Positions 19,561 to 27,932 of a stretch of DNA of 64,000 bases are shown here, piece by piece. Made by a program: the position numbers and the translations under genes. Numbering within the stretch: position 1 is the stretch's first letter; each line of letters starts with the position of its first letter. Origin of the DNA: Alloalcanivorax balearicus MACL04 (GTDB lineage Bacteria > Pseudomonadota > Gammaproteobacteria > Pseudomonadales > Alcanivoracaceae); contig NZ_ARXS01000021.1 of NCBI RefSeq assembly GCF_025532145.1, forward strand, positions 1 to 64,000. Direction: 5' to 3'. The notes beneath the pieces are model-generated. The model was not told where the DNA came from and made no database searches. It worked only from the letters and a program-made list of their open reading frames with translations.

Positions 19561-19630
19561 ATTCGCTGCCAGGGCAGCTCCCACAGCAGCTCCGTAGCGC
19601 TCTCTGTGGGAAGCGAGCCTGCTCGCGAAT
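19561..19630. repeat. degenerate REP-like palindrome, copy D
   Basis: ATTCGCTGCCAGGGCAGCTC, CCCACAG, a short centre, then CTGTGGGAAGCGAGCC and TGCTCGCGAAT. The arms have diverged, with the same arm order as copy A at 1299-1367. Confidence 0.6.
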
Positions 19631-19680
19631 ACAGCGCGACTTCATATCTCCAACACTAACAAACGCAGCACAACCACCAC

Positions 19681-19845
19681 GGATGGCGGTCACAAACAAA
19701 TCGCCGGGAACGATTTTTAACGTCATCCCCAACAACAGCCCGCGGGGTGATCACATGGATGGTGATCACAAACAAATCGCCCGGAGCGATTTTTGACGTC
19801 GCCCCGGCGACGGCCCGCAGGGTGATCACCATGGACGGTGATCAC
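19681..19845. repeat. 76-bp tandem repeat with stem-loops
   Basis: Units start at 19681, 19757 and (partial) 19833, a period of 76 bp. Each of the first two contains CACAAACAAATCGCC, CGATTTTT and GGTGATCAC or a variant. Read on the minus strand (the direction of acpP and fabF), the second unit forms AAATCGC/GCGATTT followed by GTTTGTG, a weak terminator-like hairpin; the first unit has a similar AAATCG/CGATTT stem. Pairs of the 8-bp palindrome GTGATCAC occur at 19747/19762 and 19822/19838. Confidence 0.75.
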
Positions 19846-19881
19846 AAAAAAACCGCAAGCCCGTACAGAGCCTGCGGTTTT
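19846..19881 (-). terminator. rho-independent terminator of acpP
   Basis: On the minus strand AAACCGCAGGC pairs with GCTTGCGGTTT and is followed by a run of T residues. It lies 26 bp after the acpP stop and is a strong intrinsic terminator, so fabF expression needs read-through or its own promoter. Confidence 0.88.
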
Positions 19882-19906
19882 CCTTAGCGCAGCGTTACGA
19901 CCGAAA

Positions 19907-20140
19907 TCAGCTGTGGGCTTTGATGTAGTCCACGGCTGCTTGTACGGTGCTGATCTTTTCAGCTTCTTCGTCGGGGATTTCGGTCTCGAATTCTTCCTCG
20001 AGGGCCATTACCAGTTCAACGGTGTCCAGGGAATCGGCGCCCAGGTCTTCCACGAAGGAAGATTCGGATTTCACGTCTTCCGGCTTAACGCCCAATTGCT
20101 CGACAATGATCTTCTGGACCCGTTCTTCGATGCTGCTCAT
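19907..20140 (-). CDS. acpP: acyl carrier protein
   Basis: A 77-residue acidic four-helix carrier. The phosphopantetheine Ser lies in [20 protein letters not shown] (about 32-51). It carries growing acyl chains for the fab enzymes and for lipid A and phospholipid synthesis. The ribosome site AGGAGAG precedes the ATG. It has its own promoter (20189-20218) and a strong terminator, consistent with high independent expression. Confidence 0.98.
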   Translation of the reverse strand: MSSIEERVQKIIVEQLGVKPEDVKSESSFVEDLGADSLDTVELVMALEEEFETEIPDEEAEKISTVQAAVDYIKAHS

Positions 20141-20188
20141 GATCCTATTACTCTCCTATTAATGGTGTGCAAGCACCTATGAGCGGCT

Positions 20189-20218
20189 ATTCTAGGTGAA
20201 CGCGATTTGCGCTTGCAA
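20189..20218 (-). promoter_or_regulatory. predicted sigma-70 promoter of acpP
   Basis: On the minus strand, TTGCAA, an 18-bp spacer, then TAGAAT, placing transcription start near 20182 and a leader of about 40 nt. It lies in the 274-bp gap between fabG and acpP, in which I see no other feature. Confidence 0.5.
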
Positions 20219-20414
20219 GCCGCCGCCGGTGCCCGTTTTCACGGATACGTTTCCAAATATGTTGAACCCCACCCACCGTGGAGACGGTAACGCCATCTCG
20301 ACGGGGGCCACCCTGAAGCAGCGGCCCGGGCGAATCCATTGCGTAAACCAGCCCCGAAGGGCCGGCGCATTCCAACCGGAACCGGCAGCTTAGCGGTTTC
20401 CGGAGGATTTGTCC

Positions 20415-21149
20415 CTACCCGGTGAACATGCCACCGTTAACGTGGACCGTGGTACCCGTCACATAGCCACCACCGTCACCGGCCAACCACGCTACCGCGC
20501 TGGCCACTTCATCGGGACTGCCGAGGCGGCCCAGGGGGATCTCCCGCAGCAGCGCATCGCGCTGGGCCTCGGGCAGAACATCGGTCATGTCGGTCTGGAT
20601 AAAGCCCGGCGCCACCGAATTCACCGTGATGTTACGCGAGCCCAGCTCGCGGGCTAGAGCCCGTGTAAAGCCCTCCACACCGCCTTTGGCCGCGGCATAG
20701 TTGGCCTGGCCGGCGTTGCCCATGGTCCCCACCACGGAACTGATATTGATCACCCGGCCCCAACGGGCCTTGGTCATGCCCTTGATGCAGGCCTTGGTGA
20801 CCCGGTACAGCGAATTCAGGTTGGTGTTGATCACATCCATCCATTCGTCGCTCTTCATCCGCAACATGAGGTTGTCACGGGTGATGCCAGCGTTGTTCAC
20901 CAGCACCAGAGGCGCGCCGTGCTTTTCCACGATGGCCTTGATCGCCGTCTCCACCGAAGCGTCATCGGACACATTCAGCACCGCGCCGTCACCGTTCTCT
21001 CCGAGGGTGTCGGCAATGGCCTTGGCGCCATTCTCGCTGGTGGCGGTACCGACCACAAAGAAACCGGCGTTCACCAGGTTCTCGGCGATGGCTTTGCCGA
21101 TGCCGCGGCTGGCACCGGTGACCAGGGCCACTTTACGTTCGTCGCTCAT
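20415..21149 (-). CDS. fabG: 3-oxoacyl-ACP reductase
   Basis: A 244-residue short-chain dehydrogenase that reduces 3-oxoacyl-ACP with NADPH. Visible are VTGASRGIGKAIAENL (nucleotide binding), NNAGITRDNLMLRM, the Ser-Tyr-Lys triad (INISSVVG and YAAAKGG) and the PGFIQTDMT loop. The C-terminus YVTGTTVHVNGGM is typical. It follows fabD by 9 nt in the same operon. Confidence 0.97.
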   Translation of the reverse strand: MSDERKVALVTGASRGIGKAIAENLVNAGFFVVGTATSENGAKAIADTLGENGDGAVLNVSDDASVETAIKAIVEKHGAPLVLVNNAGITRDNLMLRMKSDEWMDVINTNLNSLYRVTKACIKGMTKARWGRVINISSVVGTMGNAGQANYAAAKGGVEGFTRALARELGSRNITVNSVAPGFIQTDMTDVLPEAQRDALLREIPLGRLGSPDEVASAVAWLAGDGGGYVTGTTVHVNGGMFTG

Positions 21150-21158
21150 GGGGCGTCC

Positions 21159-22085
21159 TCAACCGTTCAAAGCCGCCTGAAAGGCGTCCAGGGATTCCAG
21201 GGGCTTGGCGTCCAGTCCCCGGTCAATACGTTTGGTCAGGCCGCACAGTACCTTGCCGGGGCCGCATTCGTACAGTGTGGTCACGCCATCGGCGGCCAGA
21301 GCCTGCACCGTTTCCACCCAGCGTACCGGGGAGTACAGCTGCCGGATCAGGGCACTGCGGATCGCCTCCGGATCGGTTTCCCGGGCCACGTCCGCGTTAT
21401 TGATCACGGGTAGTTCCGGGGCGTGGAAACGGACCTGGGCGAGGCGTTCCGCCAACGCTTCAGCGGCCGGCTTCATCAGCGCACAGTGAGAAGGCACGCT
21501 CACCGGCAGCGGCATGGCGCGCTTGGCGCCAGCGGCTTTGCAGGCAGCAATGGCGCGCTCCACGGCGCTACCCTGGCCGGCGATCACCACCTGACCGGGG
21601 GCGTTGAGGTTGACCGCCTCCACCACTTCGCCTTGAGCGGCCTCGGCACAGGCCCGGCGCACCTGATCGTCGTCCAGACCGAGGATCGCCGCCATGGCGC
21701 CCTCGCCTTCCGCCACCGCCTGTTGCATCAACTCGCCGCGGGTGCGCACCAGGCGCACCGCGTCACCCAGGGTGATCACTCCGGCACAGGTCAGCGCGGT
21801 GTATTCACCCAGGCTGTGCCCGGCCAGCAGCGCCGGGCGCGGGCCACCGCTTTGCTCCCACTCCTTCCACAGGGCGACACCGGCGGTCAGCAACAACGGC
21901 TGAGTATTCTCGGTGCGATTGAGGTTGGCCTCGGGGCCATTCTGGGCCAATTCCCAGAGGTCCATGTCGAGGGCGCCGGAAGCTTCCTGGAAGGCCTGGC
22001 GCACGGCGGTGTGATCGGCGAAATCGGCCAGCATACCCAGGCTCTGCGAGCCCTGACCGGGAAAAACGAAAGCGGTTTTTGACAT
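21159..22085 (-). CDS. fabD: malonyl-CoA-ACP transacylase
   Basis: A 308-residue transacylase that loads malonyl groups on ACP. The nucleophile lies in AGHSLGEYTAL (about 91-101) and the catalytic His in VSVPSHCALM; the N-terminus AFVFPGQGSQSLGML is typical. It lies 154 bp downstream of plsX. In many gammaproteobacteria fabH sits between plsX and fabD; here there is none. Confidence 0.97.
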   Translation of the reverse strand: MSKTAFVFPGQGSQSLGMLADFADHTAVRQAFQEASGALDMDLWELAQNGPEANLNRTENTQPLLLTAGVALWKEWEQSGGPRPALLAGHSLGEYTALTCAGVITLGDAVRLVRTRGELMQQAVAEGEGAMAAILGLDDDQVRRACAEAAQGEVVEAVNLNAPGQVVIAGQGSAVERAIAACKAAGAKRAMPLPVSVPSHCALMKPAAEALAERLAQVRFHAPELPVINNADVARETDPEAIRSALIRQLYSPVRWVETVQALAADGVTTLYECGPGKVLCGLTKRIDRGLDAKPLESLDAFQAALNG

Positions 22086-22239
22086 GCGTTTCCCTGATTC
22101 GCGAAGGACGGCCGGTGGGACTCCGCGAGAGCCCGCCCCGGACGTCGGGTTATTGGATTTGGCGGCAGTATGCCTTTACCCGCCCGGCTTGTCCGTTCCG
22201 GGCTGCAACAAAGTATGAATGGCGTCGGCGCGGCATCCG

Positions 22240-23274
22240 TCAGGATGCGGGCTGTTCGGAGGCCTGGACCAGCGGCGCCACGGCGTCACGGATCAGTGCC
22301 GGCACGTTGCGGCGGGCTTCCAGCAGCGCCACTTCCAGGGCACTGGTAAAGCCGGCTTCGCCGGTGCCGCCATGGCTTTTCACCACCACGCCATTAAGCC
22401 CCACCAGACTGGCGCCATTGTAGCGCTCCGGATCCATGCGGCGCTTGAGGCCATTCAACACCGGCAGGGAAAACAGGCCGCTGAGCTTGCGCCACCAGGA
22501 CCGGCCGATCTCCTCACGGATCATCCCGCCGATCATGTTGGCCACGCCTTCCATGGTTTTCAATGACACGTTACCGACGAAGCCATCGCAGACCACCACG
22601 TCCACGTCACCGAGGAAGATGCCATTGCCTTCGACGAACCCCACATAGTTGAGGTCCTCGGCGGCCTGCATCAGGGCGGCGGCCTCCTTGATCTGCTCGT
22701 TGCCCTTGATGTCCTCTTCACCGATGTTGAGCAGCGCCACCCGCGGCTGACTCAGCCCGTCAACGGCGCGGACCACCGCCTGCCCCATTTGCGCGAACTG
22801 CAACAGATGCTCGGGCTGGGAGTCCACATTGGCGCCCAGATCCAGCATGTGGCAATGGCCCTTGGCGGAGGGAATGGCGGTGCAGATGGCGGGACGGTCG
22901 ACGCCGGGAAGGGTTTTCAGCACGAAGCGGCTGACCGCCATCAGGGCACCGGTATTGCCGGCGCTGACCGCGGCCTGGGCACGGCCTTCCTTGACCAGAT
23001 TGATGGCCACCCGCATGGAGGAATCTTTTTTCTGGCGCAGCGCCACCGCCACCGGGTCATCCATGGCCACCACTTCGGAAGCGGGCTCGATGGAAACACG
23101 GGCGTGGCCCTCGAGACCGGCCTTGGCCAGCGCCGGCGCCAGAACATCGGGATTACCGACCAGAATGATATGGAGACTGGAATGACGGGAAAGCGCACGG
23201 CTGACGGCGGGAACGGTGACAGGTACCCCGTGATCCCCCCCCATGGCGTCCACCGCCAGAGTCACGTCTGACAT
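22240..23274 (-). CDS. plsX: phosphate acyltransferase PlsX
   Basis: A 344-residue enzyme that makes acyl-phosphate from acyl-ACP for phospholipid synthesis. Family hallmarks are TLAVDAMGGDHG at the N-terminus, SAGNTGALM, LDLGANVDS, LLNIGEED, GFVEGNGIF, VVCDGFVGNVSLK and GASLVGLNGVVVKSHG. The start at ATG 23274 has AAGGAA 6 nt upstream; the ATG two codons earlier is too close to that site. A MITE-like element ends 13 bp upstream, so its promoter may lie inside or come through that element. Confidence 0.95.
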   Translation of the reverse strand: MSDVTLAVDAMGGDHGVPVTVPAVSRALSRHSSLHIILVGNPDVLAPALAKAGLEGHARVSIEPASEVVAMDDPVAVALRQKKDSSMRVAINLVKEGRAQAAVSAGNTGALMAVSRFVLKTLPGVDRPAICTAIPSAKGHCHMLDLGANVDSQPEHLLQFAQMGQAVVRAVDGLSQPRVALLNIGEEDIKGNEQIKEAAALMQAAEDLNYVGFVEGNGIFLGDVDVVVCDGFVGNVSLKTMEGVANMIGGMIREEIGRSWWRKLSGLFSLPVLNGLKRRMDPERYNGASLVGLNGVVVKSHGGTGEAGFTSALEVALLEARRNVPALIRDAVAPLVQASEQPAS

Positions 23275-23286
23275 GACCATTTCCTT

Positions 23287-23555
23287 AGAGCCTGTTCATA
23301 ATCTTTACACCACCGCGCCGGAGTTCATTTTGTCGTCAGGCCGTGATTCCGATTGTGCAGTGTAGTCATTCTACATAAACAAGCGTAATCGCGGTCTGGC
23401 GGCAAAAGGAGCCCGACCCTTCGGGTTGCGCTGGAAAAGCCGCCAGACGACGCTGCGGCCTTTGACTTTGGAACCACCAGAGCCTGCAGTCCGCAACGCC
23501 GTCTGGCGGCTTTTCCAGCAGCAACGCGGTGGCGTAAAGATCATGAACAGGCTCT
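23287..23555. mobile_element. MITE-like element with terminal inverted repeats
   Basis: A 269-bp non-coding element. The terminal inverted repeats at 23287-23317 and 23525-23555 start AGAGCCTGTTCAT and agree at all but about two of 31 positions. Inside is a second inverted pair carrying CGTCTGGCGGCTTTTCCAGC (about 23431-23450 as complement and 23501-23522 direct). No target duplication is obvious. No transposase is encoded, so it would be moved in trans. It lies between the rpmF terminator and plsX, genes that are normally adjacent. Confidence 0.72.
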
Positions 23556-23629
23556 CAGGCATGGCGGCACCCAGAATACTCCTAATCCGACCAAGGTAAA
23601 GGCCGGACACAGACCAGTGCCCCAGAACG

Positions 23630-23679
23630 AAAAACGGCGCCCGTCAGACGCCGGATATAACCGGGTGACGGGCGCCGTT
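23630..23679 (-). terminator. rho-independent terminator of yceD-rpmF
   Basis: On the minus strand AACGGCGCCCGTCA pairs with TGACGGGCGCCGTT followed by TTTCG. It is a strong stem just after the rpmF stop, with a short T-tract, so it is expected to reduce read-through into plsX. Confidence 0.75.
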
Positions 23680-23683
23680 CGAC

Positions 23684-23875
23684 TTATTCTTCTTCGTCCA
23701 GGTCCGCGGTGCGCAGAACCTGGCGGCCGCGGTACATGCCGTCCGGAGAGATGTGGTGACGGCGATGCACTTCACCGGTGTTGCTGTCTTCGGTCAGCGT
23801 GGCGGCGGACAGCGCATCGTGGGAACGACGCATACCGCGCTTGGAACGGGTTTTGCGATTCTGTTGAACAGCCAT
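23684..23875 (-). CDS. rpmF: 50S ribosomal protein L32
   Basis: A 63-residue bL32. [20 protein letters not shown] at the N-terminus, then [20 protein letters not shown]. The zinc-ligand cysteines of some L32 proteins are absent, so it is the C-minus form. GAGGAG lies 8 nt before the ATG. It follows yceD by 19 nt and ends at an intrinsic terminator. Confidence 0.97.
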   Translation of the reverse strand: MAVQQNRKTRSKRGMRRSHDALSAATLTEDSNTGEVHRRHHISPDGMYRGRQVLRTADLDEEE

Positions 23876-23894
23876 TGTCGAGCTCCTCGGCGTG

Positions 23895-24425
23895 TTACTT
23901 GCGGCGACCCTTGAGCTGGGCCAGCACGGCAAAGGGGTTATCCGGATTGTCTTTGTCCCGGCCCTCGCCGTCTTCCCCATCGTCGCGGGTATCCGGCAGC
24001 GGATTCGGGCATTGATCATGCAGCGCCACCAGTGGCATTGCCAATAGCAGCTCTTCCTCGAGCACAGCCGCCAACGGCAGGCGCTCTTCGGTGACCAGCA
24101 GAGGATCCAGGTGCGCGGGCAATGCCTTTGCCTGCTCCTCGCTCCAGACCATGGTCAGGTCCACATTGGCGAGGATCCGCTGGTGCACGGGTTCAAGGCA
24201 ACGCTGGCAAATCAACACCAACGTGGTTTCCACCTGGCCCCGAACGCACCGGTGCCCGTCCTCGTCGCGGCCAAAAGCCAGCGACACCCGGACCGGCTGG
24301 TCCTGGCTCTCGCGATATTCCCGCAGCCGGGGAAGATCCCCAACCCGAGCTTCGCCCTCGATGACGCGCTCCTGGTCCGCGAACTTGCGCGGTTCCAGGT
24401 ACGGTGGCAGTTGCCCTGAAAACAT
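23895..24425 (-). CDS. yceD: YceD/DUF177 family rRNA accumulation protein
   Basis: A 176-residue member of the YceD family, linked in E. coli and plants to 23S rRNA accumulation. The family signature [10 protein letters not shown] is present, as is the acidic C-terminal region ending [14 protein letters not shown]. Linkage to rpmF is near universal and supports a ribosome-assembly role. It is divergent from maf. Confidence 0.92.
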   Translation of the reverse strand: MFSGQLPPYLEPRKFADQERVIEGEARVGDLPRLREYRESQDQPVRVSLAFGRDEDGHRCVRGQVETTLVLICQRCLEPVHQRILANVDLTMVWSEEQAKALPAHLDPLLVTEERLPLAAVLEEELLLAMPLVALHDQCPNPLPDTRDDGEDGEGRDKDNPDNPFAVLAQLKGRRK

Positions 24426-24573
24426 AAGCGCGCAATTCTAGGCCCGCGCCGCGGCGCTGTCAAAGCGAAAATCACGCCAGCGGCCGGTACCTAACCATCT
24501 GAGAAATTTGGATTTTTCGTGCACTGCCACACCCACCTCTTTTACACTCGCTGCTTTGAAAACCGAGGAGACC

Positions 24574-25167
24574 ATGGTGAATGACACTCAGCCGACTCTG
24601 ATTCTGGCCTCTTCCTCTCCGTTTCGCCGTGAGCTGCTGGGCAAACTGGGGCTGCCTTTCACCGTCGCCAGTCCGGACATCGACGAATCCGCCCTGCCCG
24701 GCGAAAGCGCCACCGAGCTGGTACTTCGCCTGGCCCGGCTGAAAGCCCGGGCCCTGGCCGCCGACCATCCCGACGCGCTGATCATCGGCTCCGACCAGGT
24801 GTGTGTGCTGGACGGCGCCATTCTCGGCAAACCCGGCGACCGGGACAACGCCATCACCCAGCTAACCAACGCCAGTGGCCGCAGCGTGGTGTTTCATACC
24901 GGCCTGTGCCTGTATAACAGCGCCACCGGCCGCCATCAAAGCGGCTGCGAAAACTTCACCGTGCATTTCCGCACTCTGGACCAGGACCGCATCCGTCGCT
25001 ACGTGGACAATGAAAAACCGTTCAATTGCGCCGGCAGCTTCAAGTCCGAGGGACTCGGCATCGTCCTGTTCAAGGCGCTGGAAGGCCGGGACCCCAACGC
25101 CCTGGTAGGGCTGCCGCTGATCCTGTTGACCGACTTCCTGGCCGCGGAAGGCGTCAGCCTGCCCTGA
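24574..25167 (+). CDS. maf: Maf-family nucleoside triphosphate pyrophosphatase (YceF type)
   Basis: A 197-residue Maf/YceF protein that hydrolyses non-canonical NTPs; the YceF subfamily prefers 7-methyl-GTP. It has LILASSSPFRRELLGKLGL at the N-terminus, the catalytic Asp region IIGSDQVCVLDG and the subfamily stretch PFNCAGSFKSEGLG. The ATG at 24574 has GAGGAG upstream. Its 3-prime end faces sppA convergently across 23 bp. Confidence 0.92.
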   Translation: MVNDTQPTLILASSSPFRRELLGKLGLPFTVASPDIDESALPGESATELVLRLARLKARALAADHPDALIIGSDQVCVLDGAILGKPGDRDNAITQLTNASGRSVVFHTGLCLYNSATGRHQSGCENFTVHFRTLDQDRIRRYVDNEKPFNCAGSFKSEGLGIVLFKALEGRDPNALVGLPLILLTDFLAAEGVSLP

Positions 25168-25190
25168 CGCCGGACGCCGGACGCCCCTTA

Positions 25191-26168
25191 TCAACGCAGA
25201 TCCGGCAGGTACTGCTCCAGCCCCAGACTGCTACCCAGCCCCTTGCCGATGGAAACGCCGAAGCGCTGCAGCAACTGCTCCACCGGGGACGGGCTGTAGG
25301 TGTAGTTCACCAGCTTATCAACTCCGATGACATCGCGGGCCACCTGGCCTGGGCTCTTGAGACCGTCGATCAGCCCCAAATCCAGAGCCCGCTCACCGGT
25401 CCAGAACAGACCGGAGAACAATTCCGGATGGCCTTCCACCCGCAAGCGGTCACCGCGCCCCTGTTTCACCGCGGCAATGAACTGCTGGTGAATTTCATCC
25501 AGCATCTCCTGCACGTGCTGGCGATGGGCCGGATTGACCGGCGCGAACGGATCCATCAGGTCCTTGTTCTCACCGGCGGTGTAGACACGGCGCTCCACGC
25601 CCAGTTTCTCCGCCGCTTCCTGCAGACCGAACCCGGCCATGATCACGCCGATGGAGCCGACGATGCTGGCCGGATCGGCGTAGATATCATCGGCGGCCGA
25701 GGCAATATAGTAGGCCCCTGAGGCACCGGTGTCGGTGATCGCCGCATAGACCTTTTTCTCCGGATATTTCTCGCGCAGCCGCCGGATCTCGTTGTAAACC
25801 TGATTGGATTGCACCGGTGAACCGCCGGGACTGTTGATGCGCAGCAACACCGCCTTGGCGTTATCCGCTTTGAACGCTTCTCGCAGACCGGCACTGATCA
25901 GGTCCGCCGAGGCCTCGCTGTCAGCACTGATGACGCCGTCCACATCCACCACCGCCACATGGGACTCGGAAACAGCCAAAGCGCCATCGCGGCCGGGAAT
26001 CAACATGAACAGAACGACGAACAGGTAAATAAAGGTCAGCGTCTTGAAGAAAATGCCCCAGCGGCGACTTTTACGCTGCTCCGCCTGGGCCTGTCCCAGC
26101 AGCTTCTCAATCAGCTTCCACTCTTTATCACTGCCTTGCGGCTGGGACGGCGGTTGATTCGAATCCAT
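25191..26168 (-). CDS. sppA: signal peptide peptidase SppA, short S49 form
   Basis: A 325-residue membrane peptidase that degrades cleaved signal peptides. One membrane segment (FLTLTFIYLFVVLFMLIP-like, about 41-59, preceded by a cytosolic basic stretch). The single S49 domain contains LLRINSPGGSPVQ, the nucleophile Ser in TDTGASGAYYIASAA, VGSIGVIM and the likely general base Lys in GENKDLMDPF. Length fits the short, single-domain form, not the 67-kDa E. coli form. The gene start overlaps the end of the HAD phosphatase gene by 41 bp. Confidence 0.94.
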   Translation of the reverse strand: MDSNQPPSQPQGSDKEWKLIEKLLGQAQAEQRKSRRWGIFFKTLTFIYLFVVLFMLIPGRDGALAVSESHVAVVDVDGVISADSEASADLISAGLREAFKADNAKAVLLRINSPGGSPVQSNQVYNEIRRLREKYPEKKVYAAITDTGASGAYYIASAADDIYADPASIVGSIGVIMAGFGLQEAAEKLGVERRVYTAGENKDLMDPFAPVNPAHRQHVQEMLDEIHQQFIAAVKQGRGDRLRVEGHPELFSGLFWTGERALDLGLIDGLKSPGQVARDVIGVDKLVNYTYSPSPVEQLLQRFGVSIGKGLGSSLGLEQYLPDLR

Positions 26169-26841
26169 CTACATCTGCTCCTCGCGTGGTTACCCCTACC
26201 CCGATCAGGGGCAGCAACTGTGGCAAAGCATCGATCATCGCCCGCGGACTCCGCTGGCGCAGGCGCTCCGGCGTATGAGCGCCATAGCTGACCGCCACCC
26301 GGTCAACCCCGGCGGCCTCGGCCATATCCAGATCAAAGGTGGTGTCCCCCACCATCAGCGCCCGTTCCGGCGCCACCCTCAACTCCTCCAGCAACTCCAG
26401 CACCATGGCCGGATGCGGCTTGGAGCGGCTTTCATCGGCGCAGCGGGAGGCGTGAAACAAGGCACCCAGGCCGGTGTTGGTCCAGACCCGGTCCAACCCC
26501 TTGCGCGACTTGCCGGTGGCGACCGCCAATTGCATACCCTGCTCACGCAGCGCCAGCAAGGTATCGCGAGCACCCGGATAAGGCACGCTGGGGGAACGCT
26601 CCGCCAATACGAAATGATGAGCATACCGTTCGCGCATGGTGGTCACCATGACTTCGTCCAGAAAGGGGTACAAAGTGAGGATCGCTTCCGGCAGGCCGAG
26701 GCCGATGATGCCGCGCACCTGCTCATCCTCCAGCGCCGGCAGGCTAAGATCACGGGCGGCATCATGCATACAGGTGACGATGCGGGCGGTGGAATCCATC
26801 ACCGTGCCGTCCCAGTCGAAAATCACCAGATCGTAGCTCAT
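26128..26841 (-). CDS. HAD-superfamily phosphatase (phosphoglycolate phosphatase-like)
   Basis: A 237-residue HAD hydrolase. All motifs are present: FDWDGTVMDS (motif I nucleophile and acid), ATGKSR (motif II), Lys in SKPHP (motif III) and MVGDTTFDLDMA (motif IV). A small helical cap lies at about 18-85. The substrate cannot be read; relatives in the same place beside rluC/sppA are annotated as phosphoglycolate phosphatase-like. It overlaps sppA by 41 bp. Confidence 0.9.
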   Translation of the reverse strand: MSYDLVIFDWDGTVMDSTARIVTCMHDAARDLSLPALEDEQVRGIIGLGLPEAILTLYPFLDEVMVTTMRERYAHHFVLAERSPSVPYPGARDTLLALREQGMQLAVATGKSRKGLDRVWTNTGLGALFHASRCADESRSKPHPAMVLELLEELRVAPERALMVGDTTFDLDMAEAAGVDRVAVSYGAHTPERLRQRSPRAMIDALPQLLPLIGVGVTTRGADVDGFESTAVPAARQ

Positions 26842-26879
26842 GTTGCCAGTGCCTCGGGTAGCCTTACTTCACTGCAGGA

Positions 26880-27836
26880 TCAGGATCGGGAGCGGCGCCG
26901 CAGCGCCGCCAGGATCGACTCGAAATCCTCGTCCAGGGGAGCCTCCACCCGCACCCGACGCTCACTGAGCGGATGCCGAAAGGTCAGGCTATGAGCATGC
27001 AGACACAAACGACGTACGCCAAGTTCCCCAAGCAGCCGGTCACCCTGATCGTTGCCGTACTTGTCATCCCCCAACAGCGCGAAGCCGCCGAACTGACTGT
27101 GTACGCGGATCTGGTGGGTGCGCCCGGTGCCCAGAGTGGCTTCCACCAGGCTGACACCGCCGAGCCGCTCGAGCAGCCGGAAGTCGGTGACCGAGGGCTT
27201 GCCCTCCCGGGACACACGCACCACCCGCTCGTTTCCCTGCATCAATTTGAGCAACGGCGCCTCGATACGGCGCTCCTTGCCCTTGAAGCCCTGGCATAAC
27301 AGCCAGTAGCGCTTTTCCACGCCGCCCTGCTGCATCAATCGCTGCAATCGGCGCAAAAAACTGCGCCGGCGCGCCACCATGATGCAGCCGCTGGTGTCCC
27401 GGTCGAGCCGGTGCACCAACTCCAGCTCCCGCTCTTCCGGATAGAGCACCCGCAGCGCCTCGATCAGGCCGAGGCTAACGCCGCTGCCGCCATGCACCGC
27501 AAGCCCCGCCGGCTTGTTGAAGATGAACAAGTGCTCGTCTTCATAAATAAGGGTGCGGGAAAGCCGCTCCGCCAGAGCGCCGCTGACTTTCGGCGGCGCC
27601 TCGGACTCGGCGGTGCGGATCGGCGGAACCCGCACGATGTCACCATTCGCCAGGCGGGTGGTCTGTTTGGCGCGTTTTTTGTTCACCCGCACCTCGCCGG
27701 AACGGATGATCCGGTAGATACGGGAACGCGGCACGCCCTTGAGGTGCGTGATGAGGAAGTTATCCAGGCGTTGACCGTCACGCCCTTCATCAATGGTGAC
27801 GAAGGAAACGCGGTCGGCGGAGGGGGTCTCGGACAT
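26880..27836 (-). CDS. rluC: 23S rRNA pseudouridine(955/2504/2580) synthase
   Basis: A 318-residue RluC. It has an N-terminal S4 RNA-binding domain (GQRLDNFLITHLKGVPRSRIYRII, about 17-40), then the RluA-type catalytic domain with Asp in HRLDRDTSGCIMVA and the GRTHQIRVHSQFGGFALLGDDKYG stretch (about 232-255). It is divergent from rne, the arrangement known from E. coli and Pseudomonas. The ATG at 27836 gives the usual N-terminus. Confidence 0.95.
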   Translation of the reverse strand: MSETPSADRVSFVTIDEGRDGQRLDNFLITHLKGVPRSRIYRIIRSGEVRVNKKRAKQTTRLANGDIVRVPPIRTAESEAPPKVSGALAERLSRTLIYEDEHLFIFNKPAGLAVHGGSGVSLGLIEALRVLYPEERELELVHRLDRDTSGCIMVARRRSFLRRLQRLMQQGGVEKRYWLLCQGFKGKERRIEAPLLKLMQGNERVVRVSREGKPSVTDFRLLERLGGVSLVEATLGTGRTHQIRVHSQFGGFALLGDDKYGNDQGDRLLGELGVRRLCLHAHSLTFRHPLSERRVRVEAPLDEDFESILAALRRRSRS

Positions 27837-27902
27837 GCGGGGGATTCTGACCTCAGCCCCCGCGCAGGTCAATTGCCCCGCCAGCCCGACAGCGCCATCA
27901 GA

Positions 27903-27932
27903 TTGATCTTATTGCGGTTTTGTTGCTATAGT
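27903..27932 (+). promoter_or_regulatory. predicted extended -10 promoter for rne
   Basis: TTGATC, an 18-bp spacer, then TATAGT preceded by TGC, giving an extended -10 (TGNTATAGT). Transcription would start near 27939. It is the best promoter-like sequence in the rluC-rne gap. Confidence 0.5.

Noticed and set aside
19681-19845. 76-bp tandem repeats as a CRISPR array
   Set aside because: Units are contiguous without distinct spacers, only two and a third copies, and no cas gene is present.
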